64,000 nucleotides of DNA from NCBI RefSeq assembly GCF_021018895.1, contig NC_079384.1:16833140-16897139 (forward strand), given 5' to 3'. Of the stretch, positions 51,901-64,000 are shown in pieces. Both the position numbers and the translations under genes were made by a program. The DNA comes from Seriola aureovittata. Its lineage: Eukaryota; Chordata; Actinopteri; Carangiformes; Carangidae. The first letter of the stretch is position 1. The number at the start of each line of letters is the position of its first letter. The notes below the pieces were generated by a model. The model did no database searches and was not told the DNA's origin. It saw only the letters and a list, made by a program, of their open reading frames with translations.

Positions 51901-54769
51901 AGTGCTGAAAGAGGGCCCATAAAACTTAATGCTCACATGCACATTCCTCACATATTGTAGGTATACACCCTCTCCACAGAGACATGTGCCACAGCTTAAA
52001 CACCTTATGGGTGTGTTCAGATCAAAAGTCGCAACAGTTTTTTTTCTTTCTCTTTCTCTCTCTCTCTTTCTCTCTGCCAGATCAATGTTTATCTTACTTA
52101 TTAATTTGTACATTTTATACATTAAACATTTGCTCTACAACATGACCTTTGCTCTTGGACTCAACAATACTATAATATATACTGTATGAATTTTAGTGAT
52201 TTTATTTCATAACAAGCAGTAAATAAAGAGGCTGTGTTCATGTGTTCCTGTCTTTTGGAATAAAATGTCAATAGATCTACTGGCAAAATGTCAAATACCA
52301 GGAGGTTTATATCAAGGCACTGCAACAGTTTAATGCTATCTGCAAAACACATTCATTTAGACAATAACCTCTCTTTACTCTTTTTGTTTGTCAAAGTATT
52401 TCAAATATTGCTAAATCATGACTGAAATCTCTCTCCAACTGAATCCCACCGATGTTGAACCAGTGAGACGAGCCTTGATGACACAATAATAATTAGAAAA
52501 ATATAATAATACAAAAATCCCTCATGAAATAACAAAACTGTGATCTCACAGCTCATAACAAGAAACAGATTGAGAAAGTTTTATGGCTTTTCAATCCTGA
52601 TAACGAGCTACGTGAGGTCACCAGTTTCCTTATAAACAAACAATGTATCTTGTTAAATCTTCCTCTATCTTTGACATTTCTCCTGCAACTACATGTATGA
52701 GTGCTGGATGATTTTGCTGGATGTTTTTTGTGCATTGTTTGAAGTCGTCCACTTTTTTTCCTCCGGTTGTGTTTTGTTTTTTCATTTGAAGGGTTTCCTC
52801 CAGAGGCAGTTGGGTCACTCAGGATCAGCGGGGTGTCGACCCTCACACAAGCGAAGGTAGGGATGTGTACTCTGGCTGACGCCTCTGGGACTATAACAGA
52901 ACAGGCATATCAACTAGCGTGAGCACCACTCTCTTGGAAATACGACTGATCTTGGAGAATTGGAGCACGTGAACTCAAGTTCACGTCCAAAACTGGTCAA
53001 GCCGGTCTGATTCTTCTGCCATGTGCTGCCTCACGGTATTACACTCAAACACCTCAAAGTTCGGACATCTGTATTAATGCAGCTGTGCAGCATTGATGGA
53101 GAGCAGATGGTGTGTTTGTGTGTACCAGCTCCAGTTAATTGAACGCCCTGCTGGGCCTGAGGCTGTAGGTGTTGGTTTACCACTGCTATCGATCCCAGGT
53201 CTGTTTCTTTATCAAACCAAAGACCTGCCTGCTATACTGCCTCCTACAGCAGCAGCATCCACTCATACTTACACATACTTACACAGCAATTCCTGTACAA
53301 TACCTGCTGCAGAAATAAATAAATAAATAAAGGAAATTAGGTGCAAACATGAACAGGATGAGGAAGAAATAAAACAGACAGAACAAGAAAGCATCCACAG
53401 TGGATGTAGCCTTTTGAGCCATTAAACTAAAGCCATTAAATCAATTTCCTCTAATCTGGACAGCGCCATCCCAGAGCAGGAAATGCCAGGCAGTGAGCTT
53501 CTCGAGGGAAAACCAGCCTTTGTGCCTGCACACTGAGCATAATGTGAATTTCTGATTTAATAAAATGCCTGCTCGTTCTCTCTTTCTATCTCTCTTTTTC
53601 TTTACCACACACTTCTCAGTACATGACTCTAAAGCAAATTACACACCTCATTACAAGGATAAGGTGTGCCTGATTAATACAGTAACCAGATTAATATATT
53701 ACTGACAAGCCTGACAGGTAGGGGAATTGGCGACATGATTTTTGCAACTTATATTATGCTAATGTATGTAGTGTTTTAATGCGAACAAGGCGTTGATGTG
53801 CGCTGAATAGTAAGACAAATGTTTGGATATTAACCCAGCAACATTATTCAGCTCAAGTTATGTGCAGGTTTTTATACCAGCGTGGAAAATTTCTTCTTCT
53901 TCTACATTGTTATGAAACATTTAACAAAGACGGGAAGAGCAGATGTAGAGCTTCAATTTAAAACGTTCTGACTCGCCACATGGGAGGAATGTTATGTTTG
54001 ATGAAACACCAGTCTAAGATGCCAGGGAGTAGAGAAACAACAGGAGAGCTTTATGCTAGTTTAGACATTACCGCTTTGCTTGGAGTCAAGGAAACTGGCA
54101 GCGAATCCGGAGCCTGTTTGATACTGAGCCATTGTTTTTGATGTGATTGGAGTGGCTGGGGCAGCATATGGTGGTGAGACAAAGAGGAAAAAGATGCTAT
54201 AAAGTGAAAGCATTACAGTCTTTTTGTCACAATGTGACAGGGGATCTTTATTAATTAATCCAACCTGGATTTATGTGAAAAAGGCAAGGTTTTTTTTTCC
54301 TCCCAAAACCTGGTGTTAATTTCAGAGGTGGTGCACAGTGGTGTCTGTTTCTCCCTGAGGGAAGAAGACATATTTCACTCATTTTTTTGCTGAGATTCCT
54401 CTGAAATGCAATCCCATAACCTGTATATCACGTACCCTCCTGACAATGTCTGAGTTTCTTCACTGCTGTTTTATAATTCTTTTGTTATACTGTTCCCTCG
54501 CCATGCAAAAGCATCATTGTGCAGCTATTTGGGCAGGAGGATAATGGCTCGTGTCATTCAATCTCCTCTCAGGATAACTGAGTACACTGGGTGGCTTGTG
54601 ATGCCTTTTGTGTGTGAGGAAAACACCTCTATACTGTGCCAGTCCATTAGGTGACAGCGGAAGAGTGTGAGGAGAACATAACCAAAGTAACACTTAATCA
54701 GTTTGTGACAATGCTCTACTGTGAAATGTCAGAATAAATGTCTCAGACAAGTTTGTCTTTTCTTTTTAT

Positions 54770-54771
<2 letters not shown>

Positions 54772-54803
<32 letters not shown>
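54772..54803. repeat. TG microsatellite
   Basis: About 16 TG units. Confidence 0.97.
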
Positions 54804-54805
<2 letters not shown>

Positions 54806-56689
54806 CCATGTTCATTTTTGAGTGCTTGCATTTCTGCAGTGGAAGCTCTCTGACATCGTCTCACACCTCTGTAATTACTACAAACTTGTGTTAAACTCTC
54901 TGCTTCATATTATGTCACTGTATCTGTAATTAAAGAATAGTATTAAATCAACTGCAGAGGCAGCGCTACACAGCTCAATCTCTTCCCTGTGCGTTATCCT
55001 TTCAGTTCCCTTGTTGCCGCAGTAACACGTGTTCAAACCACAACTTCCTGACAGAGCCGCGGGCCGATTGGCTGAAAGTAGTACATACCCCTGACACACC
55101 CACTCTCTGAAACGCTTACTGAGGCTCCTGGCACCAGTTCCTGGCCTTTCTGACTGGGCAATTACAGTTTGCATCTCTGTAATGTGACTGCACACCCACC
55201 CACCCACCCATACACACACGCATACATGCATGCAAACATTCCTGCAGAGACATTAAGAAAAACACACACATACCAACACACTAGTGCTAGAGTCAGCGCA
55301 TTAGCCAACGTCAGACTTGGACTGAGAACTGCAGAGGACAGCTGCCAAGAGTGAGTGGCTGTGTCAAAACACACTGGTCACACCTACACACTGTTTTTAT
55401 GCCACTGCTACTTCATTGATAAGCTCTTAGCTAAGTACTTCATGAGGTGAGATGAGGTGACAGCCGCCCTATGTTGTACAGCTCCTCTAGAAATACAGAG
55501 CAAATTTTAGATTCAGTTAGAGTTCATTCCTTTGGGTCAAAGAAGTTTTTTCATTTTCTCTGTGGCTTTTCCAAGAGCCCGCCCGTTAAACCACACACTT
55601 ATCCCATAGTGGGAAATTCATCTCAGACCACCTATAAGAGCTTTCCATCTACACACCGCATAGCCACTGATGTATGACTGTGGACATAAGATTGAATGAC
55701 AGTCAAAAGCCTGTGGACAGAGAAAGAGGGGGAAGAAAGCAAAATAAATATTTTCTAATGATCTGCTAAAATTAGAAATCTAGCCGTGCGGTTTGGGGAT
55801 GTGATCCAGCCCGTTCTGCTTAGCTGGCTTTTATAAGGGCCGGAATTAAATTATGGAAATGTAAAACTGCAGTGTTACATGATGAATAAACACAAGGCTG
55901 TAACAGCACATGGCTCACATAGGGGGAATTCCAGCTAAGCCCTTCTCACCGACGACCCTAAAGCACTGAAAAATATAAAGCTTAAAGAGTAAAACCCAAG
56001 AAAAATGATTGAACCGTACATAAAATAAATCATCCTGCCTGAAGAAATTCATAGTCAAACTAATAAAAAGGTATTAAATGTATTTCTAGGCAGTGAGAGC
56101 CTTTGCTATAATATTCTCACTCCCTATGGTAAGGAATATAATAGCCAGAGAAGCTGCTAATGGCCCAGGTTGTTTGTTGTCTTTGTGCGTTAGAGTTACT
56201 TGATATAGGTTAAAGTTTAAGGCTATAATGCACTGAGCAGAGCTCCAGGTCCTGCTGCCAGGTAATGACCCTCATCTTTCCAAGCAGGAGCCGCTTCAGA
56301 AGGGGGGAGAGCAGAGGGGGAGCTGAGGGGGAGCAGTATAGGTGGCAGTACAGTGGAAAGCAGCACTATGGGTAACACGGTGGCAGGGCCATCATTGATT
56401 ACGGCAATTAACAGAGAGGAAACGTGTCTCATTCCTTCTGCTGGGCTGCAGAGGAGAAATGAAGGAGAGAGGAGAGCAGGGAAAAAAAAAAAAAAGAGAG
56501 GGCAGATGTGACGGGAAAACATAAAAAGGCAAATGAAAAAAGAGGACGGGAGAAGGTGAGAAGGAGGGATGGTGGTTAAAAGAAGATGGGGGCAGGAGAG
56601 GCGAGTTGAGAGAACTACAGATGAAATTAACAACACGGCTAAGAGTTTACAGCCACGATATCAGCTCTGTGAAGTCATTAGTGTTTGCT

Positions 56690-57125
56690 TCTTAGCTAAA
56701 TGCAACATCGACATGCTAACATTCTGATGTTTAGCAGTAAAGAATATAATCTTAGCTTGGCAAGTTAGCAGGTGAATATTAGCAAATTAGCACCAAATCA
56801 TACTAACTTCAACAAATTAACATGTTGACAGTAATGAAAAGTTAAGGGATCACCACATCCAATGGTTATTCACATAATAAAAAATCCAAAAATGTCCAAC
56901 TGCTGGCGTCGCTAGAGGAAAACGTGGTTACCAAAATCATTCGGCTACATTGTCTGGGAACCATGAATATTTTTACAAAATCAGGAGATTATCTGGGGAT
57001 CATGAATGTCTGTACAGAATGTTATGGCGATCCATCCAGTAGTTGTTGAAATATTTCAGTTTGGACCAGAGTGGTGGACAGAGATTTCCATCCCTAGAGC
57101 CACGCTTCTCTCATGCTAACAAATG
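56690..57125 (+). repeat. Dispersed fish repeat, unclassified
   Basis: Strong match to a repeat I know from many teleost introns: CGACATGCTAACATTCTGAT near the start, then GAAAAGTTAAGGGATCACCA, GGCGTCGCTAGAGGAAAACG, TGTCTGGGAACCATGAATAT, ATGGCGATCCATCCAGTAG, TTGAAATATTTCAGTTTGGA and CCCTAGAGCCACGCTTCTC. The near-repeat of the 'AACCATGAATAT' and 'GATCATGAATGT' blocks is a feature of the family. No ORF. Confidence 0.7.
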
Positions 57126-57620
57126 ATATCACATAGCTGTTAGTCGCAGAGTCGAAGCTCAGATGTTAACATTCAGAGGGCAGCAGCAGTGCGACAAAGA
57201 TCAAGATCCGAGCCTAAACTCTGTCGGACTTAGCTAAATAAACCATGTTTAAGTAACAGCACTTGAATCACGCTCCTGTAAATGCACAATTTACAGGCAT
57301 CAAGAACTTTAGATTTCATATTACCGCGCCATCATTAAACGTACATGCAGCTTAGTGCCAGGAATGATCTTTTGGAGTGCAATGTCACAGACTGATATAA
57401 ATTTAACAAGTCACAAGGCCACTTATCCAATTTTTTTTTTTTTTCTTTATAGTTTCCAGACCTTGTTTTATTTCTATAAGTCACAAGCTGCCAAGGCTGC
57501 TCTGAGACTAGGAATAAAGAAGAAAGGAGGAACAGAGGAAGAGGGACGGTGTGGAGAGAGGAGAGGCAGCGGGAAGAGCCAAAGCCCAGCGGCTCACTGC
57601 ATAAAACTGGTCTCTTGGGT

Positions 57621-57664
57621 AGTGTGTGTGAATGTGTGTGAGTGTGAGTGTGAGTGTGTGTGTG
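57621..57664. repeat. TG microsatellite, imperfect
   Basis: (TG)n with GAGTG variants. Confidence 0.92.
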
Positions 57665-57860
57665 CATAATAGTGGTAATTATCTGATCAAACAGATAAGA
57701 CAGTGGTCCAGGCTGATACTGTGGGTGGGCTATAATAATCCACACCATTAGGTATTTGGTTTATATGTGGCTTGTATGAATGTGTTGTGCATGTGCAGAG
57801 TTGGTGTGTGAAATGTGCTGTTAAGTTCTAACAGCACTGTTGGATATGACAGCCACCACA

Positions 57861-57940
57861 GAACGCTAATCAGTCTTCAACTATGAAGACTGAACTGACT
57901 CAACAATGAAGACTGAACGCTAATCAGTCTTCAACTATGA
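57861..57940. repeat. 54-bp-period duplication with alternating inverted arms
   Basis: A 26-base segment starting GAACGCTAATCAG occurs at 57861-57886 and 57915-57940. Within it, TCAGTCTTCA (57870-57879) faces TGAAGACTGA (57884-57893) across four bases; TGAAGACTGA recurs at 57907-57916 and faces TCAGTCTTCA at 57924-57933. Confidence 0.95.
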
Positions 57941-59334
57941 TTCTGTTTTAACTCCACGTGTTACAGAAAAACAATTTCTTCAGGGGAAATCTGGGGGGAA
58001 AAATGCAATGGAGTTTTTTGCTGCAGATGGAAACAGACTTTTCAAATAAACCGTCTGGTTCTTCTGTAAACTAAGTATTTATGTCCTGCTGCCTCTCACT
58101 GTTACAAACCTCCACCCCACCAGAAAGGCCCAAAAACAGAGAATAAAAAGAGCAGAGTTGTCATGGTCACTATGTCCCCTGCTTGAGTCCGGACAGGGTC
58201 CTTTGTTTCATGCCGTCTCTCCAACTATCCTAACAGCTGATGATGACACTACACATGGAAAATGTACCTTAAAATGTAGCTTATCCCTTTAGTTTTCCTC
58301 TAAGTAGATTTTAAGTTGGAAAATCATCTTGTTCCACTCATTTTATACACATTTCCTCAAGCTCTGCAGGACTGAGCATCGTTTGGTTGCGCAGCATGAC
58401 CCAAATGCAACACAATACAAATGCAATCTTGTGCAGGGAAATGGCAGGGGCATGTTATTATGCTTGATTAATTGTGTTTTCATGTTTTATTTTGCCAAAC
58501 CTTCATAAATTTGCTAAATAATTCCAGTTTTTAGAGTTGGCCCTAGAAAGCACTGTTTATTCTCTATTAATTTTATCCACTGAAATCTGGGATCAATAAC
58601 CACACAGTCACCATCTCTTGCATTGTTACACCTCCACAGTGCAGAAATAAATACACGTCCAAGCGTGAAATCCAAGTTTACACGTGAATATACCCGTTAT
58701 GTCAGGACGTAGGCCTGCCACCCAAACCAGGCCCCAGCTGCTAGTTAAAGAAACCAGGCTCTAACTTATATAACCGGCCAGGCTGGGAGTAAAGTTCTAC
58801 CTCCCACTGTATCCCACTGTGCAGGATAAAAGTCCTCTCAACATGTTTCTGTCCCAAAGCTGCCACATCCCACATCCTTCTGATGACATTTACGAGCTGA
58901 CTGATGGGACAGTGGCCAGGTGGCCGTTTGTGTTCATATGTGGTCGTTTGATTAGCAAAGACCCGCCCTGTACAGGCTCTGATGTCATCAATGGTGGCCA
59001 GGACCAGATGAAATACTGTATATGCAAGGTCAAAAAAATACAAGTTGACAAGTCTGAATAAATCTTGGTCTAATAGAAGGAGAAAGAACTGCAATGATTT
59101 GGCAGCAGAACAAGGATTTCTTTATGCTGTTATTCCAAATGTTTTTAAACACACAATATTTGTTCCTGAATATGCAGATGCCATTTTGGGATAAAATACA
59201 GTGTTTGAATATTTACATTCTGTCACATTTGAAGTCCTGGGGGGACTGTAAATTGTAGAAGGAACACACACACACAAGCACTACTAAAAACATTTGCACA
59301 TAAGCACATTTAACAGGCTGCAAAAATACAAAAT

Positions 59335-59355
59335 ACACACACACACACACACACA
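59335..59355. repeat. CA microsatellite
   Basis: About ten CA units. Confidence 0.93.
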
Positions 59356-59574
59356 ATACACACAGGCACTTTTCTGGGTGCTCTCCGAGTCTGTTGCTCC
59401 TAATAAGAAGGCGCTGTTGCTGAACAGCATCAGTGTCTCTGCTTGTGAAGCAAGCGAGATGACGGCAGGCATGTGAGGAGGAGCGAGACGAGCCAAAAGA
59501 TAAGCAGGGAGAGGATGTGGACGAGTTATTACAATTGACACCGCCACAGCAGGAGAGCAAGCGAGACAGATCAT

Positions 59575-59602
<28 letters not shown>
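59575..59602. repeat. GA microsatellite
   Basis: About 14 GA units, the only sizeable GA array in the window. Confidence 0.95.
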
Positions 59603-59607
<5 letters not shown>

Positions 59608-60039
59608 GGAGGCTTAATTGTTCTAGTTCATTATCTGATGTCAATGCGCTCAAAGAGTGAAATTTCTGATGACAGCCTGGGCCTCTGACCTCAAAGGGAT
59701 TTTGTATGGAAAAGCAAAACAAAACAAACAATTATTACTGCACGATAAATTATCAGCGAGGATTCTGGCAGGCTGCAAATCCTCACATAGTGCAGAGCAT
59801 ATGCTGATGCAAAACAACACAAAGCCTCCTCGGTTTTACTGATACATGCAGGCAGGAAACTGCAGCAGAGAGGAGACACGCTGTAATCTGCTTGCAATTA
59901 TGGCAGACAAATTGTTGTCCAATTAGTGGCAGAGACCAGTATGCTTGCACCTCAGGCATGTTGAGGTGCAACGCAACGACGTGCTATGCACTCACAATGT
60001 AGCATATTTTTCTGATTTTCAACCAACGACATGAAAAGA

Positions 60040-60365
60040 CCAAAACCAACAAACCTGATACATCTTATTCTGTGCCACAGAGCTCCTTTGTTGACGGAAA
60101 TCTACTAAAAACACATCAGGCAGCCACATGCATCTTCATTACTATGAAAACAAGCACCATCCTGTTGCTGGAAATACTCACAAGAACCTAATGTGTATTA
60201 ATCCACGGCTAAAAATAGTCCCCAACAAATGCTTCTTCAATAGCAACCAATGGGCTTAGGGTGAGTGCTTCAGACAGGATATGGAATTTGGTGAGTGGAC
60301 TGTTTGATTGTTGGTTTTGGTCTTTCCATAAGATTTCATTGACAATAAATAATATAGAATAACAG
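60040..60365 (+). repeat. Dispersed repeat, copy B
   Basis: Same family and orientation as 4921-5330; about 80 bases shorter, with a different middle third. The shared end block is GTTGGTTTTGGTCTTTCCAT followed by ATTGACAA. Class unknown. Confidence 0.75.
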
Positions 60366-61303
60366 TGGCATTATCCTTGAATGCTGGAGGAAATAGTGCA
60401 AAACTCCTGCATGATGCTGCCTCTGCCCAGATTCCAGCAGCAGTGCAGAGAGCAGCCAGCGAGCACATAAAATATGGGACCTTCAGCCTGGCTACACACG
60501 ATGCCTCAGAGAGGAGAGATGCGGCTAACATAACAGCTCATTAATGTTAACCAGGTCTGGGAATAGAAGGCAAAAAAGACCCAAAAAAAGCATATGAACG
60601 TAGGGGGGAGCTGACATCCTCAAATACAAATCAAAATGCCACAGGAGAAATGAATGAGTCTGGTCTTCAACCACCACAAAATAGGGCCTCACTTGTGTTT
60701 GACAGCTGGAAAATAACCACACTCACTCAAAAACATCAGCAGCAGCCATGAAGTGTGGTGGTCAGCTGCGAGGTCAGCACTGTATATTTTCTGTGCTAAT
60801 GTATGCGATCTCTCGTTAAGCTTAAACATTGCTCACTTCAGTCACTGTGAGCATGCGGGCCGGCCACACAGAACACACTCTATCCCTGCCCAGACTCACT
60901 CTTGTTTGCCAGGAAACCATTCCCTCTGAGCCACTAGCAAATAGCCCCTGAGCGCTGGGGGAGCCGGTGATCAATGAGCTGTGGACAGGATGGCATCAGA
61001 CAGCTAGTTAGCTCAGCTGATAATTCTCTGACGGAGACCAGCAAAGACGCATTCAGGCTGACCAAGCCAAGATCCTCTCTGTGTGTGTCTGAATCTCTCT
61101 CTCTGTGGTTGTTACAGGCCTGGAGGAGTCATGCTTCAAACACACAGCCACTGAGCCACTGCTGTCGGCCATGAGCCCCCCTGCCTGCCTGTGTTTACGT
61201 GGTTTCTCAGGAGTGCGTGCCCGCCAACCCCTGTGAGTGTGAGCTTGAGCCTTTGTGTTTTTGTTAATTTTGGCAGGGCTTTACACTGTATTTTTTAGCT
61301 ATT

Positions 61304-61308
61304 TGTGT

Positions 61309-61357
<49 letters not shown>

Positions 61358-61366
61358 TGTGTATGT
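61304..61366. repeat. TG microsatellite
   Basis: About 30 TG units with two TCTG interruptions. Confidence 0.97.
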
Positions 61367-61414
61367 GACATGTGTTACCTAAATTTTTGTTTAATATGAA
61401 TGACATAAAACAAT

Positions 61415-61685
61415 CAGAGTGGCAGTTCCCAAACTTAAAGGCCTGTCACTCCCTTAAAATGAGTTATGAGGGGTTATGACCTTTATGGCGACTGGACCGC
61501 TCAACCAAAGTGTGATTTTTCCTTCTCAAGATTGTTTCCTTTGAAGGACTTTTAAAAGCATGTGAAAGTGTCCAGTATTTCACAAAAAAAAAAAAAAAAA
61601 CAGAGAGAAGTCACAAGTAGTAATGTTTATCTTATATTATCTAATCATCTGGTGACCTCTCACAGGTTGGAAATTCACCAAATCA
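61415..61685 (+). mobile_element. MITE-like element
   Basis: Starts with GTGGCAGTTCCCAAACTTAA and ends with CACAGGTTGGAAATTCACCA, an imperfect terminal inverted repeat. Internal blocks ACCAAAGTGTGATTTTTCCT, TGAAGGACTTTTAAAAGC and GTCCAGTATTTCAC match a dispersed teleost repeat I recall. It has no ORF, is about 270 bp long and contains an A17 run. No target-site duplication could be assigned with confidence. Confidence 0.6.
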
Positions 61686-64000
61686 CTGAAACAGTTCGAG
61701 TCATTTATCAAGCAAAAATTCTTTGCTTTTTGGAGTGCTGATTGGACATAACAAGCAGATGTCATGTTGGGCTCAAATTGATATTTTATAATATTTATTT
61801 TTAAACAACAATAATAGCATTCATAGAGCTTTCATATTTTTAAGGCAATTATCCATTATTATTGATTTAACACTGACATTATTCTAGTCACAAAAACATC
61901 AGAGAGTAGAGTTTAAGTTAATTGAAATGATTATTTCCTATGTGAATGCTTATTCTTACCAATATCTGAGGGAGTGTGTATAATAGCCAGTGACTTGGTG
62001 GCTTCTGCTTGCTGTTACTGTGCAAACCTTCACAGGCATGTGTGTGTTTTGCACAGTCATGTGAAAAAGAAGAAGTGGCAGTAACACCGTGTGCTGTCCT
62101 CTCAACACTTCTGTGGTGAGTGAGCGTGACAAGGGAAGAAAGTGAGTGCTGATGCCAATAACCCTGCAATGACTTTGCTCCAAAGAAAATTACTGGCCAA
62201 CTCTTAAAAACATAGGCAGTATCTATAGTCACCTGCAGAAATACATAGTGAGAAAAGTCAAGTCTCATCTAGCAAATAAACAGCATCTCTGACAGAGGTG
62301 AGCTGGCTGAGGTAAATTGGAAGAATGCTCGCCTGTTCCCATGATGCCTCAGGCAGACAGATTTTACCTTGAACGGAGCTTACCTGTCATACTTTTCCAA
62401 AAAAAACTGATTCCACTGAACCCAGCCTCGTGGTAATTAAAGTCAAGTCTGTGTGTGTGTTTGTGTGAGCGTGAGATGTGCTGACTGGGCAAATCAGTCA
62501 TCACTAATGTTCTTGGATTAAAAAGACAGAGCAGGTGCACCGTGTGGCCGGTTTCGGAGAAAAGCTCCAATCCAGGCATTACTGATTTGTGTTAACAGTA
62601 CCCCTGAAGAAATGTTTACTGCTTCTGAAGTCAGTGTGGAATATTCCCTTTCCATTCAGGAAGCTTAGGCCTTTACTACAGTAATAAGGAAACAAATAAC
62701 CTGAGGTCAGGAGAGTCCATGGTGTGTATATGTACACTTGCATTAAGCCACCTGTGGACAGTTAATAGAAAAGTACACAAGTGAATGGAATATATAATGG
62801 ACTCTGGCTATACTGCACTGCAATCCTTTCTGCACAGCAGTTCACTGAGTGCACACATCCTCAACAACAGCAGAGATAAACCAAGCACCCTAATGCCCCT
62901 CACCAGTAATTGCATGTCTTCTGACTGCAGTTATACCAGTGATTCGCTTTACATTTGTAGGGGTTATTTGGGTAATTTGCTTCATTGTCTGTGACAATGC
63001 ATCCAGCTTTTTAGCGGATGAGAAAATGGAAAGCACAAAGAGATTAAATGTCATTTCCCTCTAGCAAAGAAGCAGATTCTTTTTTTTTTTTTTTAACCCG
63101 AGTGGAAAATATGTTTTTCTACTCTTGTGCTGAGAGCCCCTGGGCTGTGTTTGCAGAAAATTACACAACCAAAACTGGTGGCAGAAATGAATCAGAAAAT
63201 GATTAGATTTAATTGTTAAAAACCACCAAATATCAAATCACAGTTATTATTATTTTCCTCACTGGAAAATCAATGAGGAAAAAAAAACACTATTAAGCTA
63301 AAGAAGCATTTCTGTTGTGTTCCGTAAACTGAAACCACTAAAACACCATGTCAGTAGCAAGCCTAAGACTCTCCCCTGATTTCAGAAACATCACCAACTG
63401 GCTCAGTGTCACAGGAATGTGAGTTGACAGACTGTCATAGCAGGAATAATATGAAAATCCACTGAATAATATTCAGTGGGAAGAATAGGTTCCACTACTT
63501 TGCATAATGTCAAGACTTTAGACTTGGTTTCGACAGTTACTGACAAAAATCTGAATCAATGAGCACTAACGTAGAAGTCACTGGAATGTGATGAGAAACA
63601 GGACAAACGGGAGGAGGGATTAGTTTTACTTGGGCTACTGTGTGGCAGATTAATTCAATGGGTTGGACTCTGCGCGTCTACAATGCTGCCAAGATTAACT
63701 TTACTTCCTTCTCATGTGTGTCAAAACAGAGGAAGAGTGAAATGTTTTGGGGATGAGTTGTTTAAGAGTGGCAAATTATTTTAGCCACAATCAAAACAAT
63801 GTCATCCAAGTTCACGGGAGTTATTGTGTGTCGCTCATTTATAAGCATCGGCCTCCGATTGTATTGTTTTATCATAAAACTCATTAACATTGAGAGCATC
63901 ACTAAACACATAGGTTAGTCAAACCTAAAGATAAAGCTAAGGCAACCTCTCTGAATATGTAACTTCTTCCTTATAAGAAGTTCCTTCCTTCATTCCATAT

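Larger units (their letters stand above)
27580..64000. other. 36-kb stretch without recognisable coding exons
   Basis: Open frames here are short, lie over microsatellites or low-complexity sequence, and show no domain or family I recognise on either strand. It is either the long non-coding first intron and promoter side of thra, or intergenic sequence before the next gene. No clear CpG island is visible. Recognisable contents are the repeats listed separately; the rest is ordinary AT-rich non-coding DNA in which I see nothing specific. Confidence 0.7.

Noticed and set aside
58741..59094. A 117-codon open frame on the minus strand
   Set aside because: No recognisable family, an opposing open frame of similar quality on the plus strand, no splice or start context, and composition like the surrounding non-coding DNA.
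59213..59731. 172-codon minus-strand open frame
   Set aside because: Runs through GA and CA simple repeats; biased composition, no family recognised.

Overview
The window is vertebrate nuclear DNA, most likely from a ray-finned fish and probably a percomorph. Three things point there: one intron-rich gene whose predicted protein is a fish-like thyroid hormone receptor alpha, a very high density of CA/TG microsatellites, and several dispersed repeat families I recognise from teleost genomes. There are no bacterial-type operons, no CRISPR array, and no tRNA or rRNA gene that I can support.

The only protein-coding gene I can support is the thyroid hormone receptor alpha gene (thra), on the minus strand from the ATG at 27217 to the TGA at 1058. 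Eight coding exons join in frame to a complete 409-residue receptor: 27162-27217, 18422-18483, 13805-13905, 12586-12733, 12028-12233, 4608-4754, 2137-2395 and 1058-1308. The exons encode, in order, the A/B region with a KRKRK nuclear localisation signal, the two zinc fingers on separate exons, the hinge, and the ligand-binding domain ending in the alpha-type FEDQEV tail. Every intron is GT-AG. Remembered zebrafish residues favour the alpha-A paralogue (thraa), but this is not settled.

Layout: 1-1057 is the 3' UTR and flank of thra. Positions 1058-27217 hold the coding exons and seven introns of 0.35 to 8.7 kb. Positions 27218-27579 are a probable 5' UTR exon with three upstream ORFs and a long C-tract. 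Positions 27580-64000 (36 kb) contain no convincing coding exon. That stretch is either the long first intron and promoter side of thra or intergenic DNA. It carries repeats: a decayed Rex-like non-LTR retrotransposon, a tRNA-derived SINE-like copy, several MITE-like or unclassified fish repeats, and many microsatellites.

I found no convincing new biological system. The best leads concern control of thra: an upstream ORF whose stop abuts the main ATG, a potential splice donor lying over the stop codon, and one ligand-domain exon with weak splice sites at both ends. Structural leads are a 54-bp duplication made of alternating inverted arms, and one repeat nested inside another.
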